DNA from: Phaffia rhodozyma
Taxonomy: Eukaryota; Basidiomycota; Tremellomycetes; Cystofilobasidiales; Mrakiaceae
Assembly: GCA_014706385.1 (NCBI GenBank)
Contig: JACGZH010000007.1
Location: 1,433,501 to 1,497,500, forward strand
DNA length: 64,000 bases
Direction of reading: 5' to 3'
The number at the start of each line of letters is the position of its first letter. The first letter of the stretch is position 1. Shown here in pieces: positions 48,239 to 60,154 of the stretch. A model generated the notes under the pieces. That model ran no database searches. It was not told where the DNA came from and saw only the letters and a list, made by a program, of their open reading frames with translations. The position numbers were made by a program, and so were the translations under genes.

Positions 48239-50620
48239 ATGATGCTACCTCAGTCCACACTCTGTCTGGCAGCAGTCTCTCTTGCAGTTGGCCAGCTAGT
48301 CAGGGCGCTTCCCTCGTTTGTCGCTTCCTCGGGCGACCATCAAAATCGGCAGGATGATCAGTCCGTATTGAGTGCATCCGCGCCCGAACTAGGCTTCGAA
48401 GGTTATCAGGTCTGGAGGATGCCTATCAATAGGAAGGACGTTGAGAATGTTGGAAAGGTCGGTATCAAGTGATCCTTACTTGTTTCTCGGCATCTTTTCT
48501 TCACTTGTTGGCGTGCTCGGTTGTTCACTTTCACATTCTTAATCTTTCTCTCTTGTCCGGTTTCTATCTTTCCTTACTCTCTTCATGCCATCAGCTTCTC
48601 AATCTGGATATCTGGGCACACCACCCATCGAGCGTTGACGTGCTCGTTCCTCCTCACCTGATGTCTCACCCGCTACTTGCATCTTATATTCCAAACTCTT
48701 CTCATCCAGCTTTCATTCCCGACGTCCAGAAACTCATCGCTGGTTCTTCCTCTTCTGCCTTCTCCTCTTCTTCATTCAAACCATATCCTCGGCCATCGAA
48801 CGGTTCCATCCCTATCACACATCCTTTCCATGACCGATTTCACACCTATGACGAGATTCACTCCTTCTTGCTCGACCTGCAAACCGCCTGGCCAGAATGG
48901 GTCGATGTATTCTCCATCGGACAATCAGCCGAAGGAAGGGATATCTACGCAGCCAAAATTAGCCCCCGTGTTGTCGCGACGCATTCGACGACCGACAAGG
49001 ATGGCAGCGACGATGAGGAAGAAAGCTTGAAAAAGAACAGACACAAGCACAAACATGGCCACAAGAAAGAGAGGTCGAAAAAAGAGATGATTCTCATGGG
49101 AGGTTCGCATGGTAGAGAGTGGATCGCGCCGGCCAGCATGCTGTATTTCGCCCACCATCTGTTACTCAACTCTCATGCCCCGGGAGTGAAACCGCTGTTA
49201 AAGACATTGAGCTTCACGATCGTACCCGTTTTGAATGTGGTGAGTGTCCGGATCAGTTAGGCTATCGTACTTGCAAAGACAAACGAGAATTAACCATCGG
49301 AGTTTGCAAACAACCTCCTCCTCGCGTATATCAGGACGGATATGAATTTGTACGTAGATAGTTTTTGGAAAGGAAAAGTTATCTTTGCTTGGAGTGAACT
49401 TCTTTTTGAGCGCCTTTTATTTTCAATTCATTCTAGACTCATACAAACTCCCGGCTCTGGCGCAAGACAAGACAGGTCGTCGATGAGGAATCTGGTTGCT
49501 TTGGAATAGATCTCAACCGAAACTGGGTAAGATTCCCCTGCTTTCTTTTTTCGCCTTCTTTGAGACTCTGTGCCTCTAGATATCTGCATATCACTGATGA
49601 ACGGTGACCATCCTTGGAACAGGGTTACCACTGGAGCAGTGAAGACGATCAGTATCCTTGTTCAGATGACTTCCCTGGGAAAGTAAGCTCTCAATCTCTT
49701 ATCTCTGAAATATCAAGTCTCTTAAGTTCAACGCCTCTATTATGTACTTGTAGCACGCCTTCCAGGCCCCAGAAACCAAAGCGATGTCGGATTACGTCGC
49801 CTCAAAGGATGTCATTAGCTTTGTAGACCTTCACTCTTATGGTCAACTCTGTCTGTCACCCTTTCTATTCATTTCGTGATCATCCAGTGTTAGATCTCGG
49901 ACCTCATCTTCTTTCTCTTCCTCATCTCAACACAGTGATGTACCCGTTTAGCTACTCATGTGATGATTTCCCGCCGGACGCAGAAGACTTGATGGAAGCT
50001 CTTTTGGGAGCCGCCAAGGCGTTAAGATCTGTACAAGGTACAGCCTACAAGACCGGACAAGTCTGCGAGTTGGTCTATAGGTCAGTTCTGCAGTCTCTTT
50101 TCCTCTCTTATTACTCATCGCTGATCTTTTGTTCAAAACGGGACAAAACTTATCAGAGCGGCGGGTGACTCAGTGGATTGGACGTACGGAAACCAGGAGA
50201 TCAAGTGGAGTGCTTCTATGGAACTGTTCGTCTTTCTTCCTTGTGTTTCTTCTTTTTCTCTTCCCTTCTCTTTCTCTCCTCTGTTCTGCACCCCATCGGA
50301 TATGGCTTTGCAATTTTTCTCTTTCTTCGTCTTCCTACTTTTGTTAAATTTTCTTTTTGTCTTACTTCTTGATTCGTATCAACAGACCAGATACAGGAAC
50401 CTATGGCTTCCTACTCCCACCTCGAGAGATCCGACCAGTGGCTGAAGAGACAGTGGCCGCTTTGGTCTATCTGGCTCATTTCGTTGTTCAAGTTCGTCTC
50501 TTTCTCTTTTTTTTTCTTCCTTCTTCTTTCTTCTTACTCTTTTCATAGGATGAAATTCTGACCTTGAGTTACTATTGAACATGTTAAAAACAGAAAGAAG
50601 GAAAACTGAAAGATATTTAG
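48239..50620 (+). CDS. Secreted/vacuolar zinc carboxypeptidase, family M14
   Basis: Metallocarboxypeptidase removing C-terminal residues. A signal peptide (MMLPQSTLCLAAVSLAVGQL) and a propeptide (FEGYQVWRMPINRKDVENVG, LLNLDIWAHHPSSVDVLVPP) precede the catalytic domain. Markers: YDEIHSFLLDLQTAWPEWVD, IGQSAEGRDIYAAKIS, zinc ligands H and E in GGSHGREWIAPAS, SRLWRKTRQ, CFGIDLNRNWGYHW, QAPETKAMSDYV, VDLHSYGQL (third zinc His), VDWTYG, and SMEL-RPDTGTYGFLLPPREI, where the Glu of SMEL aligns with the catalytic Glu270 of carboxypeptidase A. That Glu argues for an active enzyme rather than an inactive ECM14-type protein. A Lys/His-rich insertion (RHKHKHGHKKERSKK, about 49038-49085) sits just before the zinc motif. 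Eight or more exons; the last is cag|AAAGAAGG... with stop 50618-50620. Confidence 0.9.
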
Positions 50621-50733
50621 GAAATTGCGATGCGCCTTTTGCTCCCATTTTTCAAGCTGCTAAACATCTCCTTCACATACTTTCTTAATCACATATCTTA
50701 ATCCTTTTCTATTGTTTTCTATCTTCACCCGTT

Positions 50734-50904
50734 ATGCTCGACCCTTCTTTCCTTAACATTTATAGGACCGCCTTGTGTCCAACTTGCGATCGGGCTACCG
50801 ATCTTTTTTGCAACATTTGTAGTACATATTATGGAAGACAATGTCCAGAACATGTCCTTTCTTGCGCACCCTTTTCTGGGTATTCAAGTCGACCAACTTA
50901 CTAA
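50734..50904 (+). CDS. Possible 56-residue Cys-rich, zinc-ribbon-like protein
   Basis: A single uninterrupted frame from ATG 50734 to TAA 50902-50904. The protein begins MLDPSFLNIYRTAL and then has CPTC-x7-CNIC-x7-CPEH-x3-C: cysteines at residues 15, 18, 26, 29, 37 and 44 and His at 40. The regular spacing would bind one or two zinc ions. It lies between the convergent ends of the M14 peptidase (stop 50620) and VPS8 (stop 50984). It could also be a terminal exon of a longer transcript, or chance. I do not recognise the family. Confidence 0.4.
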   Translation: MLDPSFLNIYRTALCPTCDRATDLFCNICSTYYGRQCPEHVLSCAPFSGYSSRPTY

Positions 50905-50983
50905 GAATACACTCTCCGGGGAAAGAAGAAAGAAAAAAAAGGAGTATAAATCATCATCTTCCTCCTTTTCATATAATGCTCCT

Positions 50984-53900
50984 TTAACCAATGCTAGTCT
51001 CGGCCGAAGGAGCGCAAGTCTGATGGAAAACTCCACCAGACTTGAGCACCACAATCTTCTCTCTTGGCCTGTCCTCTTCCTTCCCCTTTCCCTCTTCCTC
51101 CGGTGTGAGAATCGACGAAGGTCTGAGTCGTTGCCCACATCCGTGGCACCCGCCACTACTCCCTTCGATCGCTCTCCATCCTCTCTGTCGGCATCTCCCT
51201 AGATCTTCTACAGCTTCCAACAAGTCCCTACTTAGTATCCGGTTGGTCACAGTCAACAGATCTCCTTCGGCCTGGTATCTGTCCAACATCCCAGTCAAGA
51301 TCGATCTGTATTCGCTATACACTCTTCTAGATCTGGGAGTTGAAGATGATGACGAAGACGAAGGTTCAGAGGAAGTCGACGGGGGAGAAGAGGAATCGAC
51401 TAGACGTTTAAATAGCCGAGGAAAGGATACGTTGGAGTGAGTAGCAGTCGAAACCAGAGAAGCTAGACTTTCTTGCATTAAACCCCGAAGAGAATCCAAC
51501 ACGATGGTCTCCATCCCTGTTGTATCGTCTTTCGGACATTGGTTTGATTTTCCATTGGTAGAGACTGTGGAAGATGGAAAAGGAGAAGAAGGGACCTCAT
51601 GGTTGGGTGCTATAGCGGAGATTGAATGGACAAGCTCTAAAAGCTCATGTAAAAGACCAAACCAAAGATCTTCAGGTGGAACGGATCGATCTGTAGATCG
51701 ACTTTCCGAATGGAACGAGCAGAGCTGAGCTCCTATTGTCGTCACCGATTTCAAATCCTGCAAATCCTGGTGAACGGAACCCACGTTCCCGTCCTGGAAG
51801 GAAAGGAAGGATGCTCCGATCCGAGACCCTCGGGATCTGATAATTTCTTCGACTTTGTCAAACGCAGGTCTGACTTGACCGGACTTGTCCAGTGCCCAGA
51901 TCACAGCTTCGTGAATCTCATACCGTTCGCAGATCTCCACAATCGACTCCAACGGATAGAATTCTTTAGGCGCGGATTCTAATACAGAGAATACTCTGAC
52001 CGAGTCGAACCGACATAAGAGGGAGATGTAGAGCTGACGGGAATGTTGGTTCACACGCGGACACGGCTCGAGACCGATGACCGAGCGGCTATCTTCTTCC
52101 TCATCAAAAGATGCCGGTTCGAGAAGACAACGAAGGTACCCTAACTGTTTACGGGGAGACGAAGATATAGCATCTAGCGCGTCTTGATGGCTATTCGGGA
52201 GATACTCATCCACCAACCAAGCGGTCTCTCTAACCCCGAGATCACACAATTGAGGAATTGCCTGTACGATGGTCTTATCGAGATCTTGCGGGAGACGACC
52301 GTCGCCTAAAGTGGCTATCTCAATGATGTTCTCTAGCGCAGGAAACACATCGAACGTCGTATCCGGATCATCCAAATACGACAACACCAAGTTTGTCCAT
52401 TTCTGCTCAGATCTATAGATTGATCCCAAGATCCGGTAGAACCCAGATTGTTGAAAGAGAGACATCATTTGATCCGTGTCATGTGGTGTGTAAGCCGATA
52501 GCAAGAACTCGACTGCTAACTGCCGATCTTCTCTTGAGCTTTGATCTGGGTCAGATGACAGAGCAATCAATATACGATGTGACGTTGAAGGCGGTAATAT
52601 GATGAATTGTGGATATTTGGGGAGATTTCTCGAAATAAATATGTGAAGGAGCGTCAGGTCAATTGAGGAAAATTCTTCTGAGTTCATCACTTCGAGCATG
52701 ACGTTGATGATGAGTTGTCGACTAACAACTCCGTTGGAGTCGTGGTCGTCATTTAGATATGAATCTTCGAAGGCGATGTCCATAGTGTGAAGGAATGCCT
52801 CGGCATCGAACCGGAGAAGAAGGCGAAGGTAGGGGTAAGCAGACTCGGGCGCGCCTTCTTCCTCCGTGGTGAGGACAAGTTCTCCGTCTGTCGGAGACGG
52901 AATTGATCCTCCACTGAACAGAAACGAGTAGACGGATGACATGGCCGCCCCTGCCTCAGCTTCCGGAATTGGGTCACTACTTGGATAGGTCAATCCAGAC
53001 AGCACATGAGATAGATAGGTGTAAAGCTTGTAGGCGTCTGGAACAAGCGCTTCAATTTCGTCGTTCGGAATATCTTCTGTCGACCTGACGTCGCCTACTC
53101 TAGAAGGACGATGAGACCTATGTTGTTGAATCCTGCGGACCAAACCCAGAAGCTCGATTGCAGGCGAAACATAGTCTAGTAACGATCTGGTATAGGCGTA
53201 GATCAGCGCATCCCATAGTCGATGCTTCTGACATAAGTGAATGGTCTGGTTGATATCTAAACACCTTGGATCGACATGCCAGATAGCGTTCTCTAGCTGA
53301 TCTAGCTCTCCTCTCTCGTCATGAACTCGAAGGAGATGCTGGACGACCGCAGTAGGAAGTGTTCTGATCTGGCCGTCAATGATGAACGGCTCGAGTTGTT
53401 TGAAGAAGATCCCATCAATCCAAGCTTCTTGATAGGCTTCTAGAACGTCCTCAAAGAAGAAATCAAGGTCACCAAGCGCGAGACATGCGTTGGCAATCTC
53501 GACCACTAAACCTTCGAACAAAGATGTTCGGTCAACACCCCGTCCATCCATACTGACATGGGTATCATCTACCATTCGGTCTTCGGAGAAAGTGTATTGC
53601 AACGCTGCGCGCATCAACTCTTTTAGTCGAGAGCCTACAAGACTCTCACGTTCAATGGAGGTAGCTGGAAGGGATAAAAGTGTGCTGGTTTGTTGTCCTT
53701 TATAAAAGCATGTGGCCAGTCGCAAGGCTGCAAGGAGATCACCTTCTTCCATTAGATGAAGAATCTGATCCGTCCAGGATTGGATTGTCCCCAATTTTAA
53801 ATCCGCTTTAGTCTGAATGAGAACGACGGTAACCAAATTAAATATTCAGCCCATTCAGCTTGTGTGCTATTTTGATGGGGCTTCGATGACATATAATCTT

Positions 53901-56478
53901 TAGATGGACTTACGAGGAAGAACAGTCTACCTTTGTATGCGCTTAGACTTCCAGAGAAATTGACAACCCCTGACCCAGAGGTGGTGGGTCCAGGGACAAG
54001 TATTCTACAATCAAGATTCGAACGTTCAATGTGGGTGCTTGACCGAAGATCGATGATAGCGATATTGCGCGGAGTTAAAACAGCCACATGCTATGACGGA
54101 AGACAAAACCATGGTGAATCTAGACCATCAGAACATGGTCTTCCTGTTTCCTTACTTCATTGAAACCTAAGTGGAGCAAAAGAGATGATATATCAGACAA
54201 ACTTACATGATCGTCAACCCACTCCATGCCTAAACTACCTCCGTTCAAAGTCCACTTCCCTCTCTCTTCGAACACGATTCTCTTCTCAAACCCGCTTCTT
54301 CTTTCTTTTTTAATTCCAGCGTTCACTTCACCATTCTTTCCTTCTTCCGGCACGACTCTCACAACCAACGTTCTCACCACATCCCCCCATGAAAATATTA
54401 ACAATGGATCCCTCGGTTCCTCGTCATCAATTTTGGTAGTCATCGTCCCATTTAGACTCGCGCCATTCGATCTGCTCAAAGGCAGAGGCGAAACGCCTGT
54501 TCCAGCTCTCCACAATAAGTGCCCGATCTTCGAGCCAAAGTCTCCTCCCTCACCTGACCTTAATCGGCGGAACCATGTCCTTGGGCTTGGCTTCAACCCA
54601 ATGATTACCAGTTTCGAAGGTGTAAGCAACGCCGAAAGTTGGAACGCGTCAACCGAGTGTGCTGGTCTATCAGGGTTTCCTAATGGGAGGGGCTTTGCCC
54701 CGTGCAAAATTGATGCTGACGACTTCTTTCTCGGGTTTAGCCCATCTGGGTAGCTTCCTAGAATACGGAGGACGTCTACTGAATCGACTCCCAGAACTCT
54801 TCCGAGTGAGTGATAGAATGCTAGCCCCTTTTCGTCTCCACTGATGATGGCTGTCTGTCTTTTTCCTACAAACCCTACATGAAGAATCTTGGTACCTATT
54901 AGATGACCTTCTTTCTGACCGGATAACGCAGAAGAAATCGTTATTGGAGTCACTGTTCTAGTAGGAATGTGCGGAGTCGTAGAGGAGAGTGTATAAATAT
55001 AGATATGGCCTTGGGCATGACCGACAACTATATGCGTATGGTCTGGAGACAAAGTGAGTGCTGTGACAGGTCCTGCCTCGTTTGCTAGACAGCACGAAAC
55101 GAAACTAGATTAGCAAACAGAACACAGAAAGAGAGCTTTCAAGGAATCTTTCAAGGGGGTATCCCGACCTACATATAGTCTCGTTTCCAAACCATCCTCT
55201 TAGATCTCCTCTAAAATCCCATGCGCCGACCCACCCTTTTGTTGTCCCTACGCAAATCCAACCCCCGGCAACCATCATCGTTGGGTCTCCCATGTCTGGT
55301 CTATTTCTGTTGTCTCCAGATAGGTTTGCCATCTTGGAGGTTGGTCGGCCTCTTGGATAGAGCGCGTGCGAGATACGTTTGAGAGTCGTGTATCTCATAG
55401 GATCATCTAATGATAATTCTGGCGGAGACGGCGGCGATATTGATGTAGATGGCAACGGAACTGATAATGAAGATGAAGCGCGCATTGATTGAGGATCCAC
55501 GAGAGAATGTATGGTAGACGACGAATTTGATCTAGATAGTTGGGAGAAATGCGAGGAGGAGATTGATCGGTCGAAAGCAGGAAGTTGAGAGGACGCGGTG
55601 CTGTTTATACTTGAGGTAGATGGATGTCGGACATGAGATCTCAAGCGAGATACCGTAGGATCTACATAATGTTGACAGCAGGGTAAGATTCAAGAGTTCA
55701 AGTAGCGAAAAGATCAGAAAATGCGTTGCTTACGAAGAAAGGCTGGCCGGCGTGGCTGAGCAGAGTTTACAGAGCTGGTAGGTGAGGTCATTCTTATTGG
55801 AGGCGTCGAGGCGAAAGCAAGAGGTTCATTCGATCGGGTTGAAGGAGTTTTGTCCGAGAAGGCGTCTTCCATCTGTTGACAAATAACGAATCAGATAACT
55901 TAGTCAGCTGGTGGATGGACGGAAGAATGGACGGTCATTGAAAGTCGTAAGAAAAGCAAACGAACTTGAGAAGGATCTTCTATTGGCACTGGTTTGAGTT
56001 GATCCAATTCGTCGTTGAATCGTCCATATTCTTCGAGCTCATCCTCTCCGTTGTATCTGTCTTGACTCATGACCTCCGTTAGTCTGGTCCTATATGCTTC
56101 CGTTCTTCCCTCCTCCGTCGATCCCGGTGCGTCTGAATCCCATCCAGCTCTGCGAGCAGCCAGTAGATTCGCGTATTCTGCGTCTTGATCTACAAAGCGA
56201 AAATCCCCCTCAACTGGGTCATCGGCACCGTCCTTACTTCTGTTCTCCATCTCTAATTGAGATCCATCACACTCAGCCGGGTTATTATTAAGGAGTTCGG
56301 CTAGTTTTTTTGATTGCAGCCTTCCCAGTTCATCTTCATCGGACTTGTATGTGAAAGACGAAGGTGATGATGTTTGAGTGAGATCTCTGTCAGGGGAGGT
56401 ATCAGACGGAGTGGGAGACGAGGAGTCGAGTCGAGTGATTGTGTTCTCTGATGAATGAGAGTATGATCTGGAGGGCAT
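50984..56478 (-). CDS. VPS8: VPS8, CORVET tethering-complex subunit
   Basis: Endosomal Rab5-effector subunit of CORVET, needed for early endosome fusion and vacuolar sorting. Start MPSRSYSHSSENTITRLDSS at 56478, then a Ser-rich acidic N-terminus. The beta-propeller region contains WICVGTTKGWVGAWDFRGDL, HIVVGHAQGHIYIYTLSS, TKILHVGFVGKRQTAIISGD and KGLAFYHSLGRVLGVDSVDV, the classic Vps8 blade set. One long exon (53818-50984) forms the alpha-solenoid: WTDQILHLMEEGDLLAALRL with ATCFYKG, the defining Vps8 motif, then VVQHLLRVHDERGELDQLEN and CLDINQTIHLCQKHRLWDAL. The C-terminus has CHGCGQRL and GGVFHQTCAP, which look like the first and third metal-ligand pairs of the Vps8 RING, but the protein stops soon after (SAETSIG), so the RING seems incomplete. 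Confidence 0.92.
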
Positions 56479-56863
56479 GAGGGAAGAATCGAGTTGCCCA
56501 AGGATCCACTCGAATCAAGATAGGAGATGAGGGAGGGAGGGAGTGAAAGGTAGACTGATATTGAGGTATGAGAGACGAGGTCTAGCACGAGATGGAGGTG
56601 ACCGCGGCCTCATCACTCGAAATGTACCATGCATGCTTCAGGGCAAATATGGGGTTCGACATGGGCAACTATGGCGGTTAATTCCGAACATGAAATAAAC
56701 CATTTAATATCTTGATAAAATCAAAAGAGACAAGACAACTTTGGAATCCGTTGTAAAGAATACATATTAAAAGAAGAAGAAAACATACAACGAAAGAACG
56801 TAACGACAGAAAAGTAAGAGTTTGAAAGAATAACACCACTCAGAATCGAGCGCAGAAACGAAA
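56479..56863. other. VPS8 promoter and permease 3' region
   Basis: 385 bases between two minus-strand genes in tandem. GA-rich near 56500-56590 (CT-rich leader in VPS8 sense), AT-rich from 56690. No gene is seen. Confidence 0.5.
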
Positions 56864-59862
56864 CTACTCTGCTACCTCTTGCACTTTCTGGCTTGCCTCT
56901 GTCTTGACATCTGGTTTTTCATCCGTTCTTGCTTCAGAATCAAGCGTGTATGAAGGAATGATACCTTCCTGAATCAGCTCATTCAACGGTCCTTTGAAAT
57001 TAGATTTGGCGAATGAGAACCAAGAGGACAGTGCGCCGACGAAGATAATTCCCACTGCCACTGGAGTATAGTTCAAAGTTTGGCTGTCGACGGGGTTGAG
57101 AGCGGCTGAAGTGGTTTGAGAATTGAGAGGAAAGACACGAAAGCCTTAGTAATACTTAGTTTCAAGCTGAACTTATGGGAAAAGAAAATACACCCACGAA
57201 GACAGAAGACAATAGTGATAAACATCACCCAACCAGCGGCTATCACTCCGTTGATTCTGATGTGGTACAGGGAAATTCATACGTCAGAGAAGAGAGGCGA
57301 TATACACAAACGAACAGATGGCATGGACTCACCGAGAGAATCTACCCAGGTTGAAAGGTCCTCGGATTGACAAGAAGCGATCGTGATAGATAACCATCAA
57401 TAAAATCGGGAGACCATAGGACATGTCTGATGATAGACATCATAAGAAAAGAAGTTTTAGCGAACCTTCTCAAAGAAGACCGAAAAACAGATAAGAGCTG
57501 GCTTACAAAGTCCAATAGTAGCGATCGACGTAGCTGCTGAGTACGCAACCGAACTTCCCAAACTTGGAAGAGCGAGGAGAAAAGACAGGAATACCGCGAG
57601 CCAGACTGCATATAACAATAATGTGTGAGCTGAACATACAAAAATAGCTATTTTCATTCAAAGTAGTCGATATACTCGGTATGGACTTACCAGTTCGTAC
57701 GGGAGCAGAGAATCTTGGCTCAATCTTGTCGAAGAACCGAGGGATTCCACCATCTCTGTTTATTTGGTGGAACATTAATCAAAGTTTCCTGACATGACGG
57801 TATTCGCTTTTAGGTAGTCCTTGCCGAATGAAAAAAGAAGGCCCACCGAGCAAAGGCATAGTACATTCGACTGTTGGATGTAACCGAGAACAAACCGCAG
57901 TGCCATACACAGAGCATGACAAGAGCCACTTATGAACCCAAAGAAGAAACTGTTGTTGAGCCCAAAAAGATATCGACGAGAACGAGAGGATGGAAAGAAA
58001 TCTTACTCAGTACTTTGGCTCCAGCCGTACCGAACACGTCAACGAAGATCTGGAACACAGGCTGTCCGATAGGAGATGCGACAGTGTTGTCGAAGTCTTG
58101 GATTGAGAAAAGCATTGAGACAATGAAGAAGAATCCAAAGATAGCGGAGATTCCGACGCTCACTAAGACGTATCAGCGGAAAGATGTGTCAGCTAGATAT
58201 TCTTCAGTTGGCCCGATAGCGCAGGAATGGGAGACATACTGATAACACCTAAAGGTGCATTTCGAGCAGAGTTCAAGGTTTCCTCCGACATGTGAGCACT
58301 CGCCTATTGATCGCAGAGAATTTCAAATAAATCATAGATTAGTATAGATGTACAGAACCAAGGCCTGAGGTATTAATATACTTAGGATTCAAACATACAT
58401 CGAAACCGGTGATAGTGAACTGAGCTTGCAGAATTCCAATAACAGCAACGTATGCAGGACTTGCGCGTTGGGACCACCCAACCCCGTCCACTCCTGTGCC
58501 ATCATAAAACTTTCCAAAGACAAAGGAGCCTGATTGATGGGTTGGAGCTTTGGCTAAAGTGGCCACACATAGGGAAAAGATACCGAGTGAATGCAAGGTG
58601 ACGGAAAGCGTGTTGAAGTATTTTAGGAATTTGACTCTGTTGGGAACCGAATATTCAATTTCAGAACAGAAATATGAGGAGTTGAGGTATTTGCAAAGAC
58701 TAACCCAAACGTGTTCACAACTCCATGAGAGATCAACAATGCAATATAAATGGCGATCGTCTTGCCGGGAGTCGCCACGTAGCCGTCAAGGGAGGCAGCT
58801 GTCGAGATGAGCTGAGCGAGACCGAACGTGATACCCGTTGTTCTGTGGAAGAGAGTTTAAAATTGAGGATACAGTTCCGTGTGTATGGTACAAATCAATA
58901 ACTCACACAGCTACTTGTCCTAGAAAGTTGAACCATCCAACCATCCAAGCCTTATAACAAATTTTGTCAGTTTATTGAGTTGCCTAGTAAAAGCCTATTT
59001 TGAACCTACCCAAAAGGCCGAATCTAGTTAGAGAAGCATTCAACGAAACTGATCAGTTGAACTCATTTGAAACAAATCGTGATATCACAGAGAGACAAAG
59101 GGTAAAACGAACATTTTGGAGGAGCCAATAGCGCCGCCCAATGACTTTAGACCGAAAAAAAAACAGTTATGTCGAGAGATGAGCATGAGAAATCATTAGC
59201 AGACAACATTGATCATTCACTTACTAAGGGCCTCCCGAAGCAGGAACAGCAGAGACAATCTCGGCCATTCCTAAAGCGACCGTTCCAGCTACGCAGGACG
59301 AAAGATAAGAAGAAGCGCATCAAGACCTGTAAAGTAGACATCAGCCAGCATTATCGAGGGCCAAGGAATGACGTACTGAAAGCGGAAACTATGATCCACC
59401 CTATAGTCATCACCGCTGGACCTCCGGTTGTCAACCCATACTCGAAAAGAGTTGTTCCACCTGGACAACATATAAAGAACACATGGTTTGGATGTCAGGG
59501 ATGTCAGTGATCTGAATTCTCAACATTTAGACTATCGGACGACAGACCTGTGATAACACTGTATGAGAAAAAGTCCATCATTTACAATCAGCTACAAAGC
59601 TATCGGTCTGCCAGAATAATCACGATAGACAACGAACCTGATGATGGAAAATGAGACACCGAAGTTGTGCTAAACGAGCCACAGAGCCACTTACCGTAAG
59701 TTCACTCCCGTCTTGATACGAAAATTAAGATCGTTGATGGACACGACTCACAATGAGACCCATTCCTCTAGATAGCTCCTCCTTATATCCCAACTCTCGA
59801 AGTCGAGCTTCGTCTGCTGTCGGTTCATGGCTGGTGATTGTCGTCTTGTTTTCCGTTGACAT
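56864..59862 (-). CDS. Amino acid / GABA-type permease (APC superfamily)
   Basis: Plasma-membrane transporter of the amino acid/choline (ACT) branch of the APC superfamily. Start ATG 59862: MSTENKTTITSHEPTADEAR then LRELGYKEELSRGMG, the family lead-in before helix 1. GGTTLFEYGLTTGGPAVMTI with GWIIVSAF is the conserved YGL..GGP signature (about 59460-59395), and MAEIVSAVPASGGP-like sequence follows around 59260-59215. Later exons give membrane segments such as FTITGFDV (near 58420), DGGIPRFFDKIEPRFSAPVR (about 57750-57690, the conserved cytosolic loop) and the last segment LNYTPVAVGIIFVGALSSWF with a hydrophilic tail ending KVQEVAE at 56864. More than twelve exons are inferred. Substrate cannot be told from sequence; GABA, amino acids or choline are all possible. 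Confidence 0.85.
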
Positions 59863-59890
59863 GATGACAAGATGGTCTTTCCCTTCTCAA

Positions 59891-59910
59891 TGTGTGTGTG
59901 TGTGTGTGTG
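59891..59910 (+). repeat. (TG)10 microsatellite upstream of permease
   Basis: Ten perfect TG dinucleotides 28 bases upstream of the permease start codon (minus-strand gene), so likely in its 5' leader as (CA)10. Confidence 0.95.
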
Positions 59911-60154
59911 CTCAGTAAAGAAAGGAAAGAAGAGATTCAAGAAGGTCATTGGGTTTGTTAAACAGTTTTCTCTGCCGGGTGCGATGCGCGTAGACCCAAA
60001 CCGAGATAAGGAGATAAAAATTAGCCGATCAATTGAGAACAAAATAGCCGCAATACTTCGGCTACTCGATGACGAAACTCCAGATGGCAGCGATAGTTAC
60101 TATCATAGATAGACAAGCGACACAATCAAAGCATTAGACCCCATGCACGAGATC

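Noticed and set aside
54226..54753. 175-codon plus-strand frame inside VPS8
   Set aside because: Lies opposite the conserved Vps8 propeller exon; no independent evidence.
57874..58242. 122-codon plus-strand frame in the permease gene
   Set aside because: Opposite permease membrane segments and introns; composition follows the reverse complement.
59169..59510. 113-codon plus-strand frame with basic residues
   Set aside because: Opposite the permease signature exon GGTTLFEYGLTTGGP, which is clearly the coding strand.
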